Assembly: GCA_025454255.1 (NCBI GenBank) | Contig: JALOOU010000021.1 | Location: 1-64,000, forward strand | Direction: 5' to 3' | Source of the DNA: Desulfobacterales bacterium | Lineage (GTDB): Bacteria > Desulfobacterota > Desulfobacteria > Desulfobacterales > SpSt-501 | Length of the DNA: 64,000 nt | In this document: in pieces, positions 16,819 to 24,389 of the stretch | Layout: each line of letters starts with the position of its first letter | Numbering within the stretch: the stretch's first letter is position 1 | Translations under genes and position numbers: made by a program | The notes under the pieces: model-generated | Told to the model about the DNA's origin: nothing | The model's input: only the letters and a program-made list of their open reading frames with translations | Database searches by the model: none

Positions 16819-17973
16819 TCAGTTCTCTTCGAAACAGCGCTTCGGCACCAGCACGAAGCCCTGCATCAGGCGGCGGGCCGTGCGGCCCAGGACGGCTTCA
16901 CGGTAGATGGCGGCATCCCCGGAGGTCTCGATGACGGCGCCGATCTCGAGGGCGCCGCCCGGATGGCCGAAGCGCAACAGGGGCTTTCCGGCCGCCGCGG
17001 GGCCGAGCATTTCGTGGACCACCGTGCCCGCGAGCATGGCGGCGCCGACGGTGCAGATGCCGCCGGTGACGGCGTAGGAGCGGTGCAGGAAGCCCATGGA
17101 CATGATGCGGGCGGTGAAGTCGATGCCCCCGGCATGCACGGGTTCGCCGTCGGCGGCCCGGTAGGACTGCGGCGGTGAGACGACGGCGATTTTGGGAACG
17201 GCCTGCTTGCGGCGCGCCTCTTCGGGCGAGGCCGCCAGCCCGATGGCGACCGAGGCGTGGCTGCGGATCGTCTCCAGGGTGGAGCGGACCTCCGGCGAGT
17301 CGAACTCGTCGATCTCGGCTCCCGAGAGGCCGAGCGCATCGGCCGGTACGAACACCACCGGGTTGGCGGCGTCCATGATGGAGAGCCTGATCTTGCCGAG
17401 CGACGGGATGGCAAGCGTGTCCTGGCGACTGCCGGTGGGCAGGAGCCTGCCGGTCATCGACCCGCCGGGGTCGGCGAAGCGCAGTGTGATCCGGGACCCG
17501 GTGCCGGGCACGCCGGCGATGGCGTAGTCGCCTGCTTCGTCGAAGCGGCCGTCCTTCACCGGGATCTCGGCGACGATCCGCTTGCCGGTGTTCTTCTGGA
17601 AGATCCGGACGCGGGTGACGGGCTCCTCGGCCCGGACCAGCCCTTCGTCCACCGCGAAGGGGCCGACGGCGGCCGACATGTTGCCGCAGTTGCCGTTGTA
17701 CTCGACGATGGGCCGGTCGATGGAGACCTGGCCGAAGTGGTACTCCACGTCGTAGGCCGGGTCCTGCGAGGGTCGGATGATGGCGGTTTTGCTGCTTTGG
17801 GAGATGGCCCCGCCGATGCCGTTCATCTGCCGGCGGTAGGGGTCGGGGCTGCCGTAGGCGGCCAAGATGACCCTGTCCCTGACCGCGGGGGCCGCCGGCA
17901 GGTGGTCCCGCTGGAAGAACAGCCCCTTGCTGGTGCCGCCGCGCATCAAGACGGCGGGAATTGCCTCCTGCAT
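16819..17973 (-). CDS. prpF: PrpF family aconitate/methylaconitate isomerase
   Basis: A 384-residue member of the PrpF family (diaminopimelate-epimerase-like fold). The N-terminal MQEAIPAVLMRGGTSKGLFF carries the conserved RGGTSKG loop, followed by RQMNGIGGAISQSSKTAI and YNGNCGNMSAAVGPFAVDEG, the latter holding the active-site cysteine region. Characterised members isomerise trans-/cis-2-methylaconitate or related enoic tricarboxylates by proton shift. As the first gene of the operon it would turn an imported aconitate isomer into the one used by aconitase. The start at 17973 is favoured over the upstream in-frame ATG at 18060 because of the AAGGATGAGGG ribosome site and because family homology begins there. 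Confidence 0.9.
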   Translation of the reverse strand: MQEAIPAVLMRGGTSKGLFFQRDHLPAAPAVRDRVILAAYGSPDPYRRQMNGIGGAISQSSKTAIIRPSQDPAYDVEYHFGQVSIDRPIVEYNGNCGNMSAAVGPFAVDEGLVRAEEPVTRVRIFQKNTGKRIVAEIPVKDGRFDEAGDYAIAGVPGTGSRITLRFADPGGSMTGRLLPTGSRQDTLAIPSLGKIRLSIMDAANPVVFVPADALGLSGAEIDEFDSPEVRSTLETIRSHASVAIGLAASPEEARRKQAVPKIAVVSPPQSYRAADGEPVHAGGIDFTARIMSMGFLHRSYAVTGGICTVGAAMLAGTVVHEMLGPAAAGKPLLRFGHPGGALEIGAVIETSGDAAIYREAVLGRTARRLMQGFVLVPKRCFEEN

Positions 17974-18167
17974 GGCTCCCTCATCCTTGTCGTTGCCTGG
18001 CGTTGGAAAGCGGTGGACCCGGGTGAAGGGTCTATCCTCTGTGCGCGCCGGCGGGGCCAAGACCTCTGCCGCCGCACGGAATAACGCCCCCTGCCCGACC
18101 TGTGCGCAGACGGGATCCTGCCCGATTCGCCTTGCGAAGTAAACAGGGTCGTGCTGAATCGTACTTC

Positions 18168-18184
18168 TGCAGGAAAGATGCCAA
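18168..18184 (-). promoter_or_regulatory. sigma-54 (-24/-12) promoter of the tricarboxylate operon
   Basis: The minus strand reads TTGGCATCTTTCCTGCA, with GG and GC separated by exactly 10 bases. It matches TGGCAC-N5-TTGCA at all but two core positions. It lies between the sigma-54 activator gene and prpF. The predicted start leaves a leader of about 180 bases before the prpF ATG. Confidence 0.8.
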
Positions 18185-18192
18185 ATGCGCCC

Positions 18193-20109
18193 TTACTGGA
18201 GCCCGAGTTCCTTCATCCGCCGCCACAGCGTGGTGCGGCCGACCCCCAGCAGCCGCGCCGCCCGGGTGCGGTTGAAGCGCGCCTGCTGGAGCGCCGCGAC
18301 GATTGCGCCGGGCGGCGGATCGGCAGGATCCGCCCTCTGCGAGGCCAGGGTGGCCTCCCTGCCTGCACGGGGAGCCTGCTGCGGATGTTCGTTGATATCG
18401 ATCAGCTGCCGGTAAAGCCGCTCCAGGCTCTCTTCCCCGCATGCAAAGCTCTGGTTGAGCACCAGCTGTTCGGCGAAGTGCTTCAGCTGCCGGACATTGC
18501 CGGGCCAGGCATAGGCGGCGAGCCGCTGGACGTAGGGTTGCGGCAGCTCGCAGGGCGCGATGGCGTACTTGGCCGCATAGTGAGCCAAAAAATGCCGCAG
18601 CAGCAGCGGGATGTCCTGCGTCCGCTCCCGCAGCGGCGGGATCGAGATCCGCAGGACGTTCAGGCGGAAAAAGAGGTCCTTGCGGAAGCTTCCCTGCTGG
18701 ACCGCCTGCCAGAGGTCCTTGCCCGCCGCTGCGATCACCCGGACATCGATCGGGATTTTGTGGTCCCCGCCGACGCGCATGACCTCCCTTTCCTGGAGCA
18801 CGCGCAGCAGGCGCAGCTGGACGCTGAGGCTGGTGGAGTCGATTTCGTCCAGAAAGAGGCTGCCTTCGTGGGCGAGCTCGAACAGGCCGGGCTTGCCCCC
18901 CTTCTTGGCCCCGGTGAAGGCGCCTTCGTCGTGGCCGAAGAGTTCATTCTCGAGCAGGTGCTCGGCCAGGGCCGAGCAGTGAACGGAGACGAACGGCCTG
19001 CGTCTGCGGCGGCTGAGGTTGTGGATGCTCTGGGCGATGATCTCCTTGCCGGTCCCGGTCTCCCCGGCGATCAGGATGCAGGAGTCGGTCTTCGCGAACT
19101 CGCGGCTCAATTCGGCCACGTGCGTCATGATCGGGCTGGCGTGGATGAGGTTCTCCAGGCCGTATCGGGCGACGAACCCCTTGGCGAGCGTCCGGCGCAC
19201 CCGGTTCTCGGATTTCATCACGTGGGCCGCCGCCCGGAAGGAGGAGACGACGCCCAGAAGCTCCCCATCGAGCAGCACCGGGGTGTGGTTGGAGATGAAC
19301 ATTTCATCCCGGATGCGCTCGATGCTGTCCAGCACGGGGGCCTTGGTGTGGCGCACGCGCGTGATGGCGGTAAGCGGAATCAGGCGTGAGACCGGCGCGC
19401 CGACAAGGCTGTCGGCCGCCGCCGCGAACATCCGGCAGGCCGCCCGGTTGATGGTGGTGACGCGGCCGCTCGGGTTGGTGGCGATGATGCCCTCGGAGGT
19501 GGCATCGATGATCGACTGATAGCGGCGTGCCGCGGCCAGCTGCTGCCGCTGGGACCATACGACGGAACGGGCGTTTTCGACCGTTTCGTTGAGCTCCTCC
19601 TCCGAGGTTATCATCTCCGAGAACCGGATGCCGACCTCGGCCGCGAAGCGCTGGGTGGTCGCCCCGCCGACCGCCACCTCATACCCGGCCTCGGCCGCCG
19701 CACGGATGACGCGCCCCAGGCTGGCGGAATCCGTGTAGATCTGCTGCGCGAAATCGATCTCCATGAACTCCTTGACAAAATCCGCGATCGGCCGCAGGTC
19801 GCGAAAGCTCGGCATGAAGATCCTGCGGCCCAGCTTCGAGGCCTCTCTGATGCTCCTGAGGGCGTTCAGCGAGGATTGGGGCAGCGAGAGGACCGGAATT
19901 GCGAGGTTTTCGCGCAGCAGATGGGCGGTGCCGCGCCGGCCGATGATCACCTCGACGCCCTCTGCGGCCATCTGCCGGCCGGCTGCGATCGCCGAATCCA
20001 AGGCCTGGTAGGAAGCCTTGAGGAGAATGTCGCGCTGCTCGGAGAGCTTTTTCAGGCTCGCGTTTATCGATGGGCTCGATACCATGATGCCGATGCAGAT
20101 GGGTTTCAT
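18193..20109 (-). CDS. PrpR-type sigma-54-dependent transcriptional activator
   Basis: A 638-residue enhancer-binding protein. Residues ~1-190 are a PrpR_N sensory domain, ~195-310 a PAS domain (TSEGIIATNPSGRVTTINRAA), ~330-565 the AAA+ core, and ~600-638 a FIS-type helix-turn-helix. The AAA+ core has Walker A GETGTGKE, the sigma-54-contacting GAFTGA loop and Walker B LFLDEID. It should bind upstream activating sites and drive open-complex formation at the -24/-12 promoter just past its own stop codon. The PrpR_N domain senses a small tricarboxylate (2-methylcitrate) in enteric PrpR. Here the ligand is probably the imported acid or an isomer. It is co-directional with the operon it appears to control. 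Confidence 0.92.
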   Translation of the reverse strand: MKPICIGIMVSSPSINASLKKLSEQRDILLKASYQALDSAIAAGRQMAAEGVEVIIGRRGTAHLLRENLAIPVLSLPQSSLNALRSIREASKLGRRIFMPSFRDLRPIADFVKEFMEIDFAQQIYTDSASLGRVIRAAAEAGYEVAVGGATTQRFAAEVGIRFSEMITSEEELNETVENARSVVWSQRQQLAAARRYQSIIDATSEGIIATNPSGRVTTINRAACRMFAAAADSLVGAPVSRLIPLTAITRVRHTKAPVLDSIERIRDEMFISNHTPVLLDGELLGVVSSFRAAAHVMKSENRVRRTLAKGFVARYGLENLIHASPIMTHVAELSREFAKTDSCILIAGETGTGKEIIAQSIHNLSRRRRRPFVSVHCSALAEHLLENELFGHDEGAFTGAKKGGKPGLFELAHEGSLFLDEIDSTSLSVQLRLLRVLQEREVMRVGGDHKIPIDVRVIAAAGKDLWQAVQQGSFRKDLFFRLNVLRISIPPLRERTQDIPLLLRHFLAHYAAKYAIAPCELPQPYVQRLAAYAWPGNVRQLKHFAEQLVLNQSFACGEESLERLYRQLIDINEHPQQAPRAGREATLASQRADPADPPPGAIVAALQQARFNRTRAARLLGVGRTTLWRRMKELGLQ

Positions 20110-20122
20110 CGGATTCCCGCGC

Positions 20123-20175
20123 GTTCAGGAACTGTTTCAGCAAAACGGATCGTTTCAGTCGGAACAGTTTGTTCC
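20123..20175. promoter_or_regulatory. cluster of short palindromes ahead of the activator gene
   Basis: GTTCAGGAAC (20123-20132) and GGAAC-AGTTT-GTTCC (20161-20175) are inverted repeats, and GTTTCAG occurs twice between them. They lie 14-66 bases before the activator start and could be its autoregulatory binding sites. This is inference only. Confidence 0.3.
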
Positions 20176-20223
20176 ATAGCCCAAGCCGTTGCGATGCACA
20201 AGCGGTTTCGTCCCGCGACCGGC

Positions 20224-22095
20224 TCACGGGCGCTTCCCGCTCAAAGGCTCAAGCCAGATGACATCGTAGGGCTGGAATCCGATTTCCAGGGCGCCCTGCC
20301 GCGCGCTCCACTCCCGCCCGGCGATCACGTCGCGCCAGCGCGCGGCTCGGACCGGCAGGCGCTCGAGCGGGATTGAGAGCGGCACCACCCGGTTGCTGAC
20401 ATTGGTCATAGCGAGGATGTGCGCGTTGTTCTCCGGCGCCGAGCGCCACACGCAGAACACCTCGGGGCGGAGCATCAGCACCCGGTGCGCCCCGTTCGGG
20501 TGGAAACTGCGCAGCCGGGTCCGGGCCGCCAGCATGGGGCCCAGCCGGCGGCTCAGAATGGCGAGCTTGGAGCCGGGCCGTTTCATTTCCGCGGCGATGC
20601 CGGCCGCATCGATGCGCCCGCGGTTCACATCGCGCTTGACCCCGGTTTCGCGGGCGAGCTCGGTGTCGTTGGCGCTTCCCAGCGCGCCGTGGATGTAAAG
20701 GCCGGGAACACCGGGGATTGCCAGCGCGAGGCTGCGGCAGGCCAGGTAGCGTTTGACCTGAAATTCGATATCCTCCTCGCCGGCGGCGCCGTTGATGGCG
20801 CTCCACCAGGTGGCGTTGATTTCGTAGGGCTCCGCCTGCCCGCCCGCGGTCATCTTGAACGACACGAGGGCGCCGCGCGTCTGCGCGGTCCGGACCAGGG
20901 CATCGATCTCCTCGGCGGGAAGAATCCCCTTCACCCCCATCAGGCCGATGCCGTCGTGGGTGTCGAGGATGTTGAAAAAGGTGGCGGCCGGCGAAGGGGC
21001 CCGGATGCCCGCCGCCCAGTGCGCGAGGGCGGTGGCGTCCTCGCGGTAGAAGGTGTGCAGGGCGAGCGGGGGCAGGGCGAAATTGTACACCATGTGGGCT
21101 TCGTCCGTGCCGTCGCCGAAGTAGGAGACGTTGTCGGCATGCGGCACGTTGGTCTCGGTGATCAGGGCGACCCCGGAGGCGGCCGTGTCCATCACGTCGC
21201 GGATCAGCTTGACGATGGCGTGGGTCTCCGGCAGGTGGACGCACTCGGTGCCCGGCTCGGCCCAGATATAGGTGACGGCGTCCAGCCGCAGGATGTCCGC
21301 TCCGTGGCGGACGTAGAACAGCAGCCCGTCGATGATCCGCAGGAGCACCTCCGGGCTTCTGAAGTTGAAATCGACCTGGTCGGCCGAAAACGTGCTCCAG
21401 ACCCAGCGGGGGCCGTTGAGGGTGTCGAAGCGCGTCAGGATGTCGGAGGTCCGCGGCCGGAAAATCTTGCTGCGCTGGTCGGCCGTGAGCTCAGCGGGAG
21501 AGGCGTAGGCAATGAAGAAATTCCGGTAGAGGGGGTTGCCGTTCACGTACTCCCGGAACATTTCGCTGCGGGAGGAGCAGTGGTTGAGCACGGCGTCGAA
21601 CATGAGATCGTAGCGGCGCTTCTGGTCGCGGATGTCGTCCCATGTGCCCAGCTTCGGGTCCACCCGGTTGAAATCCACGACCGCAAAGCCCCGGTCCGAC
21701 GAATAGGGAAAGAAGGGCAGCAGGTGGATGGTGTTGACGGCGCCGCGGTTGTAGGTGTTGACGAACGCATGCAGGGTGGCGAGCGGGCTCTGCCCATCGC
21801 CGTGCACGATGTCCCCGTAGGTGATCAGCACCAAGTCCCTTTCGGAGAAGCGCTCGGCGGGTTCGTAGCGGCGCTCTTTGGCGATCATCTCCGGTGGCTT
21901 GTGGGCGCAGTGGACCTGGATGATGCGCTCGAGCTCCGGCAGCCAGGCGTCGGCCTGCGCGGCGCCGTAAAGAAATTCGAGCCGCGCGCGCATCCGCCTC
22001 CGCCGCTCGCCGGGAATCCGGAACAGGGGCCGCGTGTAGTCCGGCTCCGGCCGGTAGAAGGTGCGCGTGCGCAGCGTTGCGGGGCGAAGGTCCAT
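20224..22095 (-). CDS. GH13_18 sugar phosphorylase (sucrose/glucosylglycerate phosphorylase-like)
   Basis: A 623-residue cytosolic TIM-barrel enzyme. The catalytic nucleophile lies in ADILRLDAVTYIW and the acid/base in ALITETNVPHADN. NTIHLLPFFPYSSDRGFAVVDF is typical of the sucrose phosphorylase branch of GH13. An N-terminal extension of about 80 residues is shared with glucosylglycerate-type phosphorylases rather than the shorter sucrose enzymes. The likely reaction is phosphorolysis of a glucoside (sucrose, glucosylglycerol or glucosylglycerate) to glucose-1-phosphate, perhaps in compatible-solute turnover. Which acceptor is used cannot be told. It stands 24 bases before the small DNA-binding gene upstream of it. 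Confidence 0.85.
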   Translation of the reverse strand: MDLRPATLRTRTFYRPEPDYTRPLFRIPGERRRRMRARLEFLYGAAQADAWLPELERIIQVHCAHKPPEMIAKERRYEPAERFSERDLVLITYGDIVHGDGQSPLATLHAFVNTYNRGAVNTIHLLPFFPYSSDRGFAVVDFNRVDPKLGTWDDIRDQKRRYDLMFDAVLNHCSSRSEMFREYVNGNPLYRNFFIAYASPAELTADQRSKIFRPRTSDILTRFDTLNGPRWVWSTFSADQVDFNFRSPEVLLRIIDGLLFYVRHGADILRLDAVTYIWAEPGTECVHLPETHAIVKLIRDVMDTAASGVALITETNVPHADNVSYFGDGTDEAHMVYNFALPPLALHTFYREDATALAHWAAGIRAPSPAATFFNILDTHDGIGLMGVKGILPAEEIDALVRTAQTRGALVSFKMTAGGQAEPYEINATWWSAINGAAGEEDIEFQVKRYLACRSLALAIPGVPGLYIHGALGSANDTELARETGVKRDVNRGRIDAAGIAAEMKRPGSKLAILSRRLGPMLAARTRLRSFHPNGAHRVLMLRPEVFCVWRSAPENNAHILAMTNVSNRVVPLSIPLERLPVRAARWRDVIAGREWSARQGALEIGFQPYDVIWLEPLSGKRP

Positions 22096-22119
22096 TTTCC
22101 TCCTGGCGGCGGCCTGCGC

Positions 22120-22452
22120 CTAGCGGCGCCGCAGGCCGGGTTTCATCCGTTTAAGGACGCGGCTCTCCGGGCCGCGGTCCAGGTCGTCCAGGGCGAAGTC
22201 GAGCGCCGCTTCGAGCAGGGCGGATTTGTTGTCCACGGCCGCGCCGGCGAGCTTCAGCTGGTAGAATTTCTTGTTGAAGCGCTCGAGGAGCTCATCCGGG
22301 AGGTAGAAGCCGGCCTTGCGTTTGAGGTCGGCGGTCATGCCGGCGCGCTTCGCGGCGGAGGACGGGGCGCCGCGGGGGCCGCAGGCGGCAGCGACCGGGT
22401 CCGGGCCGACATCCTCGAAAAGATCAGGCGGTTTCACGCGCTGCTTGTTCAT
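22120..22452 (-). CDS. ribbon-helix-helix-like partner of the orphan ParA
   Basis: A 110-residue protein. Its first 38 residues are low-complexity and probably disordered. Residues ~47-92 (KAGFYLPDELLERFNKKFYQL ... KSALLEAALDFALDDL) have the strand-helix-helix pattern of ribbon-helix-helix DNA-binding proteins. The tail is basic. It overlaps the 3' end of the ParA gene by 29 bases, so the two are translationally coupled and likely act together as a non-canonical partition or positioning pair. A role as autorepressor is also possible, since a palindrome lies just upstream of the parA start. An internal ATG at 22338 could give a shorter RHH-only form. Confidence 0.6.
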   Translation of the reverse strand: MNKQRVKPPDLFEDVGPDPVAAACGPRGAPSSAAKRAGMTADLKRKAGFYLPDELLERFNKKFYQLKLAGAAVDNKSALLEAALDFALDDLDRGPESRVLKRMKPGLRRR

Positions 22453-23209
22453 CGGTTTCCACCCTCCTCACCAGCGTTTCGTAGTCGCGGGCGGCCACGC
22501 AGCCGGGGTCGTGCTCGAAGATGGTCCGCCCGAACGCCGGCGCCTCGCACAGGCGCACCGTCTGGTGCACCGGCGCGCACAGCTGCCGGGAGAAATAGCG
22601 CCCCAGCTGCTCCAGCATCTGCTGGCCGTGGCGGGTGCGCCGGTCGAAGAGGGTCGGCAGGATGTATTTGAGGCGCAGCTCGGGGTTCAGCTTCTGGGCG
22701 CTCTGCAGGTAGCGGAAGAAGGTCTTGAGCCCCTCCAACGCCGGCCCCTGCAGGGCAACGGGGCAGAGCACTTCGGTGGCCGCCATCAGAATGTTCACGC
22801 TCAGCACGTCCCAGCCGGGTGCGCAGTCGAAGATCAGATAGTCGATGCTGCCCTCGCGCGGGACCAGTTTGTGCCGCAGGATGCTCTCGCGCACCTCGCG
22901 CGGCTGCTCCCCGAGCCAGGTCTTCAGCTCCGCCAGGCGAATGCCGCCGGAGAGGACCCAGAGGTTCTCGCGGGCGCGGAACACGGCGCTGTTGCGGGTC
23001 ACCGGGCAGCCGTCGTGGGTGCGCTCGGTGACGAACTCCGCCAGGCCGTAGGGCGGGTTCACGCCCAAAAATTTGGCGACCTGGTCCTGGGTGTCGCAAT
23101 CCACGAGCAGCACCCGTCGGCCGCGGGCAGCGAGCCCGTCGGCGAGGCTGACGGCGGTGGTGGTCTTGCCGACCCCGCCCTTGGCCATGGCAACGGCGAT
23201 GGTGCGCAT
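22424..23209 (-). CDS. ParA/MinD-family ATPase (orphan, with RHH partner)
   Basis: A 261-residue deviant Walker ATPase. It has the deviant Walker A KGGVGKTTTAVSLAD at residues ~10-24, switch I around LLVDCDTQDQVAKFLG, and Walker B YLIFDCAPG. It is distinct from the chromosomal ParA at 28296-29081 and lacks a ParB-type partner. Instead a small RHH-like protein is overlapped. Such pairs position cellular cargo or stabilise replicons, and the cargo here is unknown. The leader contains a 16-base imperfect palindrome (23236-23251) in an AT-rich island, a good operator candidate. Confidence 0.88.
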   Translation of the reverse strand: MRTIAVAMAKGGVGKTTTAVSLADGLAARGRRVLLVDCDTQDQVAKFLGVNPPYGLAEFVTERTHDGCPVTRNSAVFRARENLWVLSGGIRLAELKTWLGEQPREVRESILRHKLVPREGSIDYLIFDCAPGWDVLSVNILMAATEVLCPVALQGPALEGLKTFFRYLQSAQKLNPELRLKYILPTLFDRRTRHGQQMLEQLGRYFSRQLCAPVHQTVRLCEAPAFGRTIFEHDPGCVAARDYETLVRRVETDEQAARETA

Positions 23210-23235
23210 GCCGGTGTGAGGCTCCTGTTATCTTA

Positions 23236-23251
23236 TTCTTCTATATAAGAA
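23236..23251. promoter_or_regulatory. candidate operator upstream of orphan parA
   Basis: TTCTTCTATATAAGAA is a 16-base palindrome with one mismatched pair, lying 27 bases upstream of the parA ATG in a locally AT-rich stretch. RHH proteins commonly repress their own operons through such sites. Confidence 0.4.
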
Positions 23252-23335
23252 ATATCGAATTCTTGAAAATAATGCAACTGTTTTTTTCCCCACCGTTCTT
23301 CACGGCGCGGCGGCGGAGGAGGTCTATCCGAGCCC

Positions 23336-23605
23336 TCAGCCCTTCTTCAACTCAACGAGGGTGGCCCCCCAGCCGCCGGCGTCGGCCGGGGCGTCCTTAA
23401 ACGAGCGCACCTTCGGGTTGCGGCGCAGCAGCCCCTGAATCCGCATCTTTTGCGTCCCCGTGCCCTTGCCGTGGATGATGCGTACCGAGAAAAACCCGAG
23501 GCGCAGGCACTCTTCGATGTAATCCTCGATCAGGTTGGGGATGTCCCGGGGATGGAAGGTGTGCAGGTCCAAAACATCCGTGATAGAGATGCGGATCGGC
23601 TCCAT
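23336..23605 (-). CDS. Smr domain protein
   Basis: An 89-residue stand-alone Smr (small MutS-related) domain. Residues 12-16 hold the DLH motif (VLDLHTFHP), and residues 42-50 hold the IIHGKGTG loop typical of the family. Smr domains have nicking or RNA-cleaving nuclease activity in several proteins. A specific role cannot be assigned here. There is no MutS2 fusion, and the neighbours (orphan parA upstream, divergent plsY) give no functional clue. Length is typical of bacterial solo Smr proteins. Confidence 0.88.
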   Translation of the reverse strand: MEPIRISITDVLDLHTFHPRDIPNLIEDYIEECLRLGFFSVRIIHGKGTGTQKMRIQGLLRRNPKVRSFKDAPADAGGWGATLVELKKG

Positions 23606-23750
23606 AACTCTTGCTCCCGACAGCGGCCGCCTGGGGGCCGTTTGTCTTTTGCAGCCGGATAGAATATTTTTTTAACGACCGGCGCCTTGAATTTTTTGGC
23701 CGCGTGCGGCCTCGACACCAGAGCCACCCCTCCCGGGCCCAGGAGCACGT

Positions 23751-24374
23751 ATGGATCTGATTGCGCAGAATCTGCCTCGGGTTGCCCTCTGGGCGGCCGC
23801 CTACCTGCTCGGGTCGATTCCCTCGGGACTGGTTTTAGCACGGGCGTTCGGCAACGTCGACATCCGGCGCCGCGGCAGCGGGAACATCGGCGCCACCAAC
23901 GTGGCGCGGGTGGCCGGGGCAGGCTTGGGGCTGGCGACCCTGACGGCCGACGTCTTAAAGGGAGCCCTGCCCGTCTGCCTCGCGCAGCGGTTGGATCCGG
24001 CCGAGGCGTCGTGGGTCGCCGCCGCGCTGCTGGCCTTCCTCGGCCACCTCTTTCCCGTTTTCACCGGCTTCCGCGGCGGCGGCAAGGGAGTGGCAACGGC
24101 CCTGGGAGGCTTCCTGGTGTTGGCGCCGGCGGCCGTGGGCGCCGGCGCGGCGGCGTTTGCGGCGGTCTTTGCCGCCGGCCGCCGGGTTTCGGCGGCCTCC
24201 CTCGCCGCGGCGCTCCTTCTGCCGGCCGCGGCGGCGTTGATGGGCCAGCCGCCGGTGGTGTGGGCCGGTGCGGCGGGTGCATCCGTCTTGATCTTCTGGC
24301 GCCACGCAGAAAACATCCGGCGCCTGCTGGCCGGTACCGAACCCGTGTTCCGCTTCGGCCGCCCCCGCGGCTGA
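23751..24374 (+). CDS. plsY: glycerol-3-phosphate acyltransferase PlsY
   Basis: A 207-residue integral membrane enzyme that transfers an acyl group from acyl-phosphate to glycerol-3-phosphate, the first step of phospholipid synthesis. It has the expected conserved blocks: GSIPSGLVLARAFGNVDIRRRGSGNIGATNVAR (motif 1, acyl-phosphate and substrate loop), FPVFTGFRGGGKGVATALGGF (motif 2), and FWRHAENIRRLLAGTEP (motif 3). There are about five to six helices and the length is standard. It is transcribed alone, convergent with the IspH-UbiA gene 15 bases downstream and divergent from smr. Confidence 0.95.
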   Translation: MDLIAQNLPRVALWAAAYLLGSIPSGLVLARAFGNVDIRRRGSGNIGATNVARVAGAGLGLATLTADVLKGALPVCLAQRLDPAEASWVAAALLAFLGHLFPVFTGFRGGGKGVATALGGFLVLAPAAVGAGAAAFAAVFAAGRRVSAASLAAALLLPAAAALMGQPPVVWAGAAGASVLIFWRHAENIRRLLAGTEPVFRFGRPRG

Positions 24375-24389
24375 ACCGGACCCCCCGGG

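Noticed and set aside
12340-18060. Ordinary methylcitrate (propionate) cycle operon
   Set aside because: prpB and prpC are absent, while a tricarboxylate transporter and isocitrate dehydrogenase are present. Tricarboxylate catabolism fits better, though a split cycle cannot be excluded.
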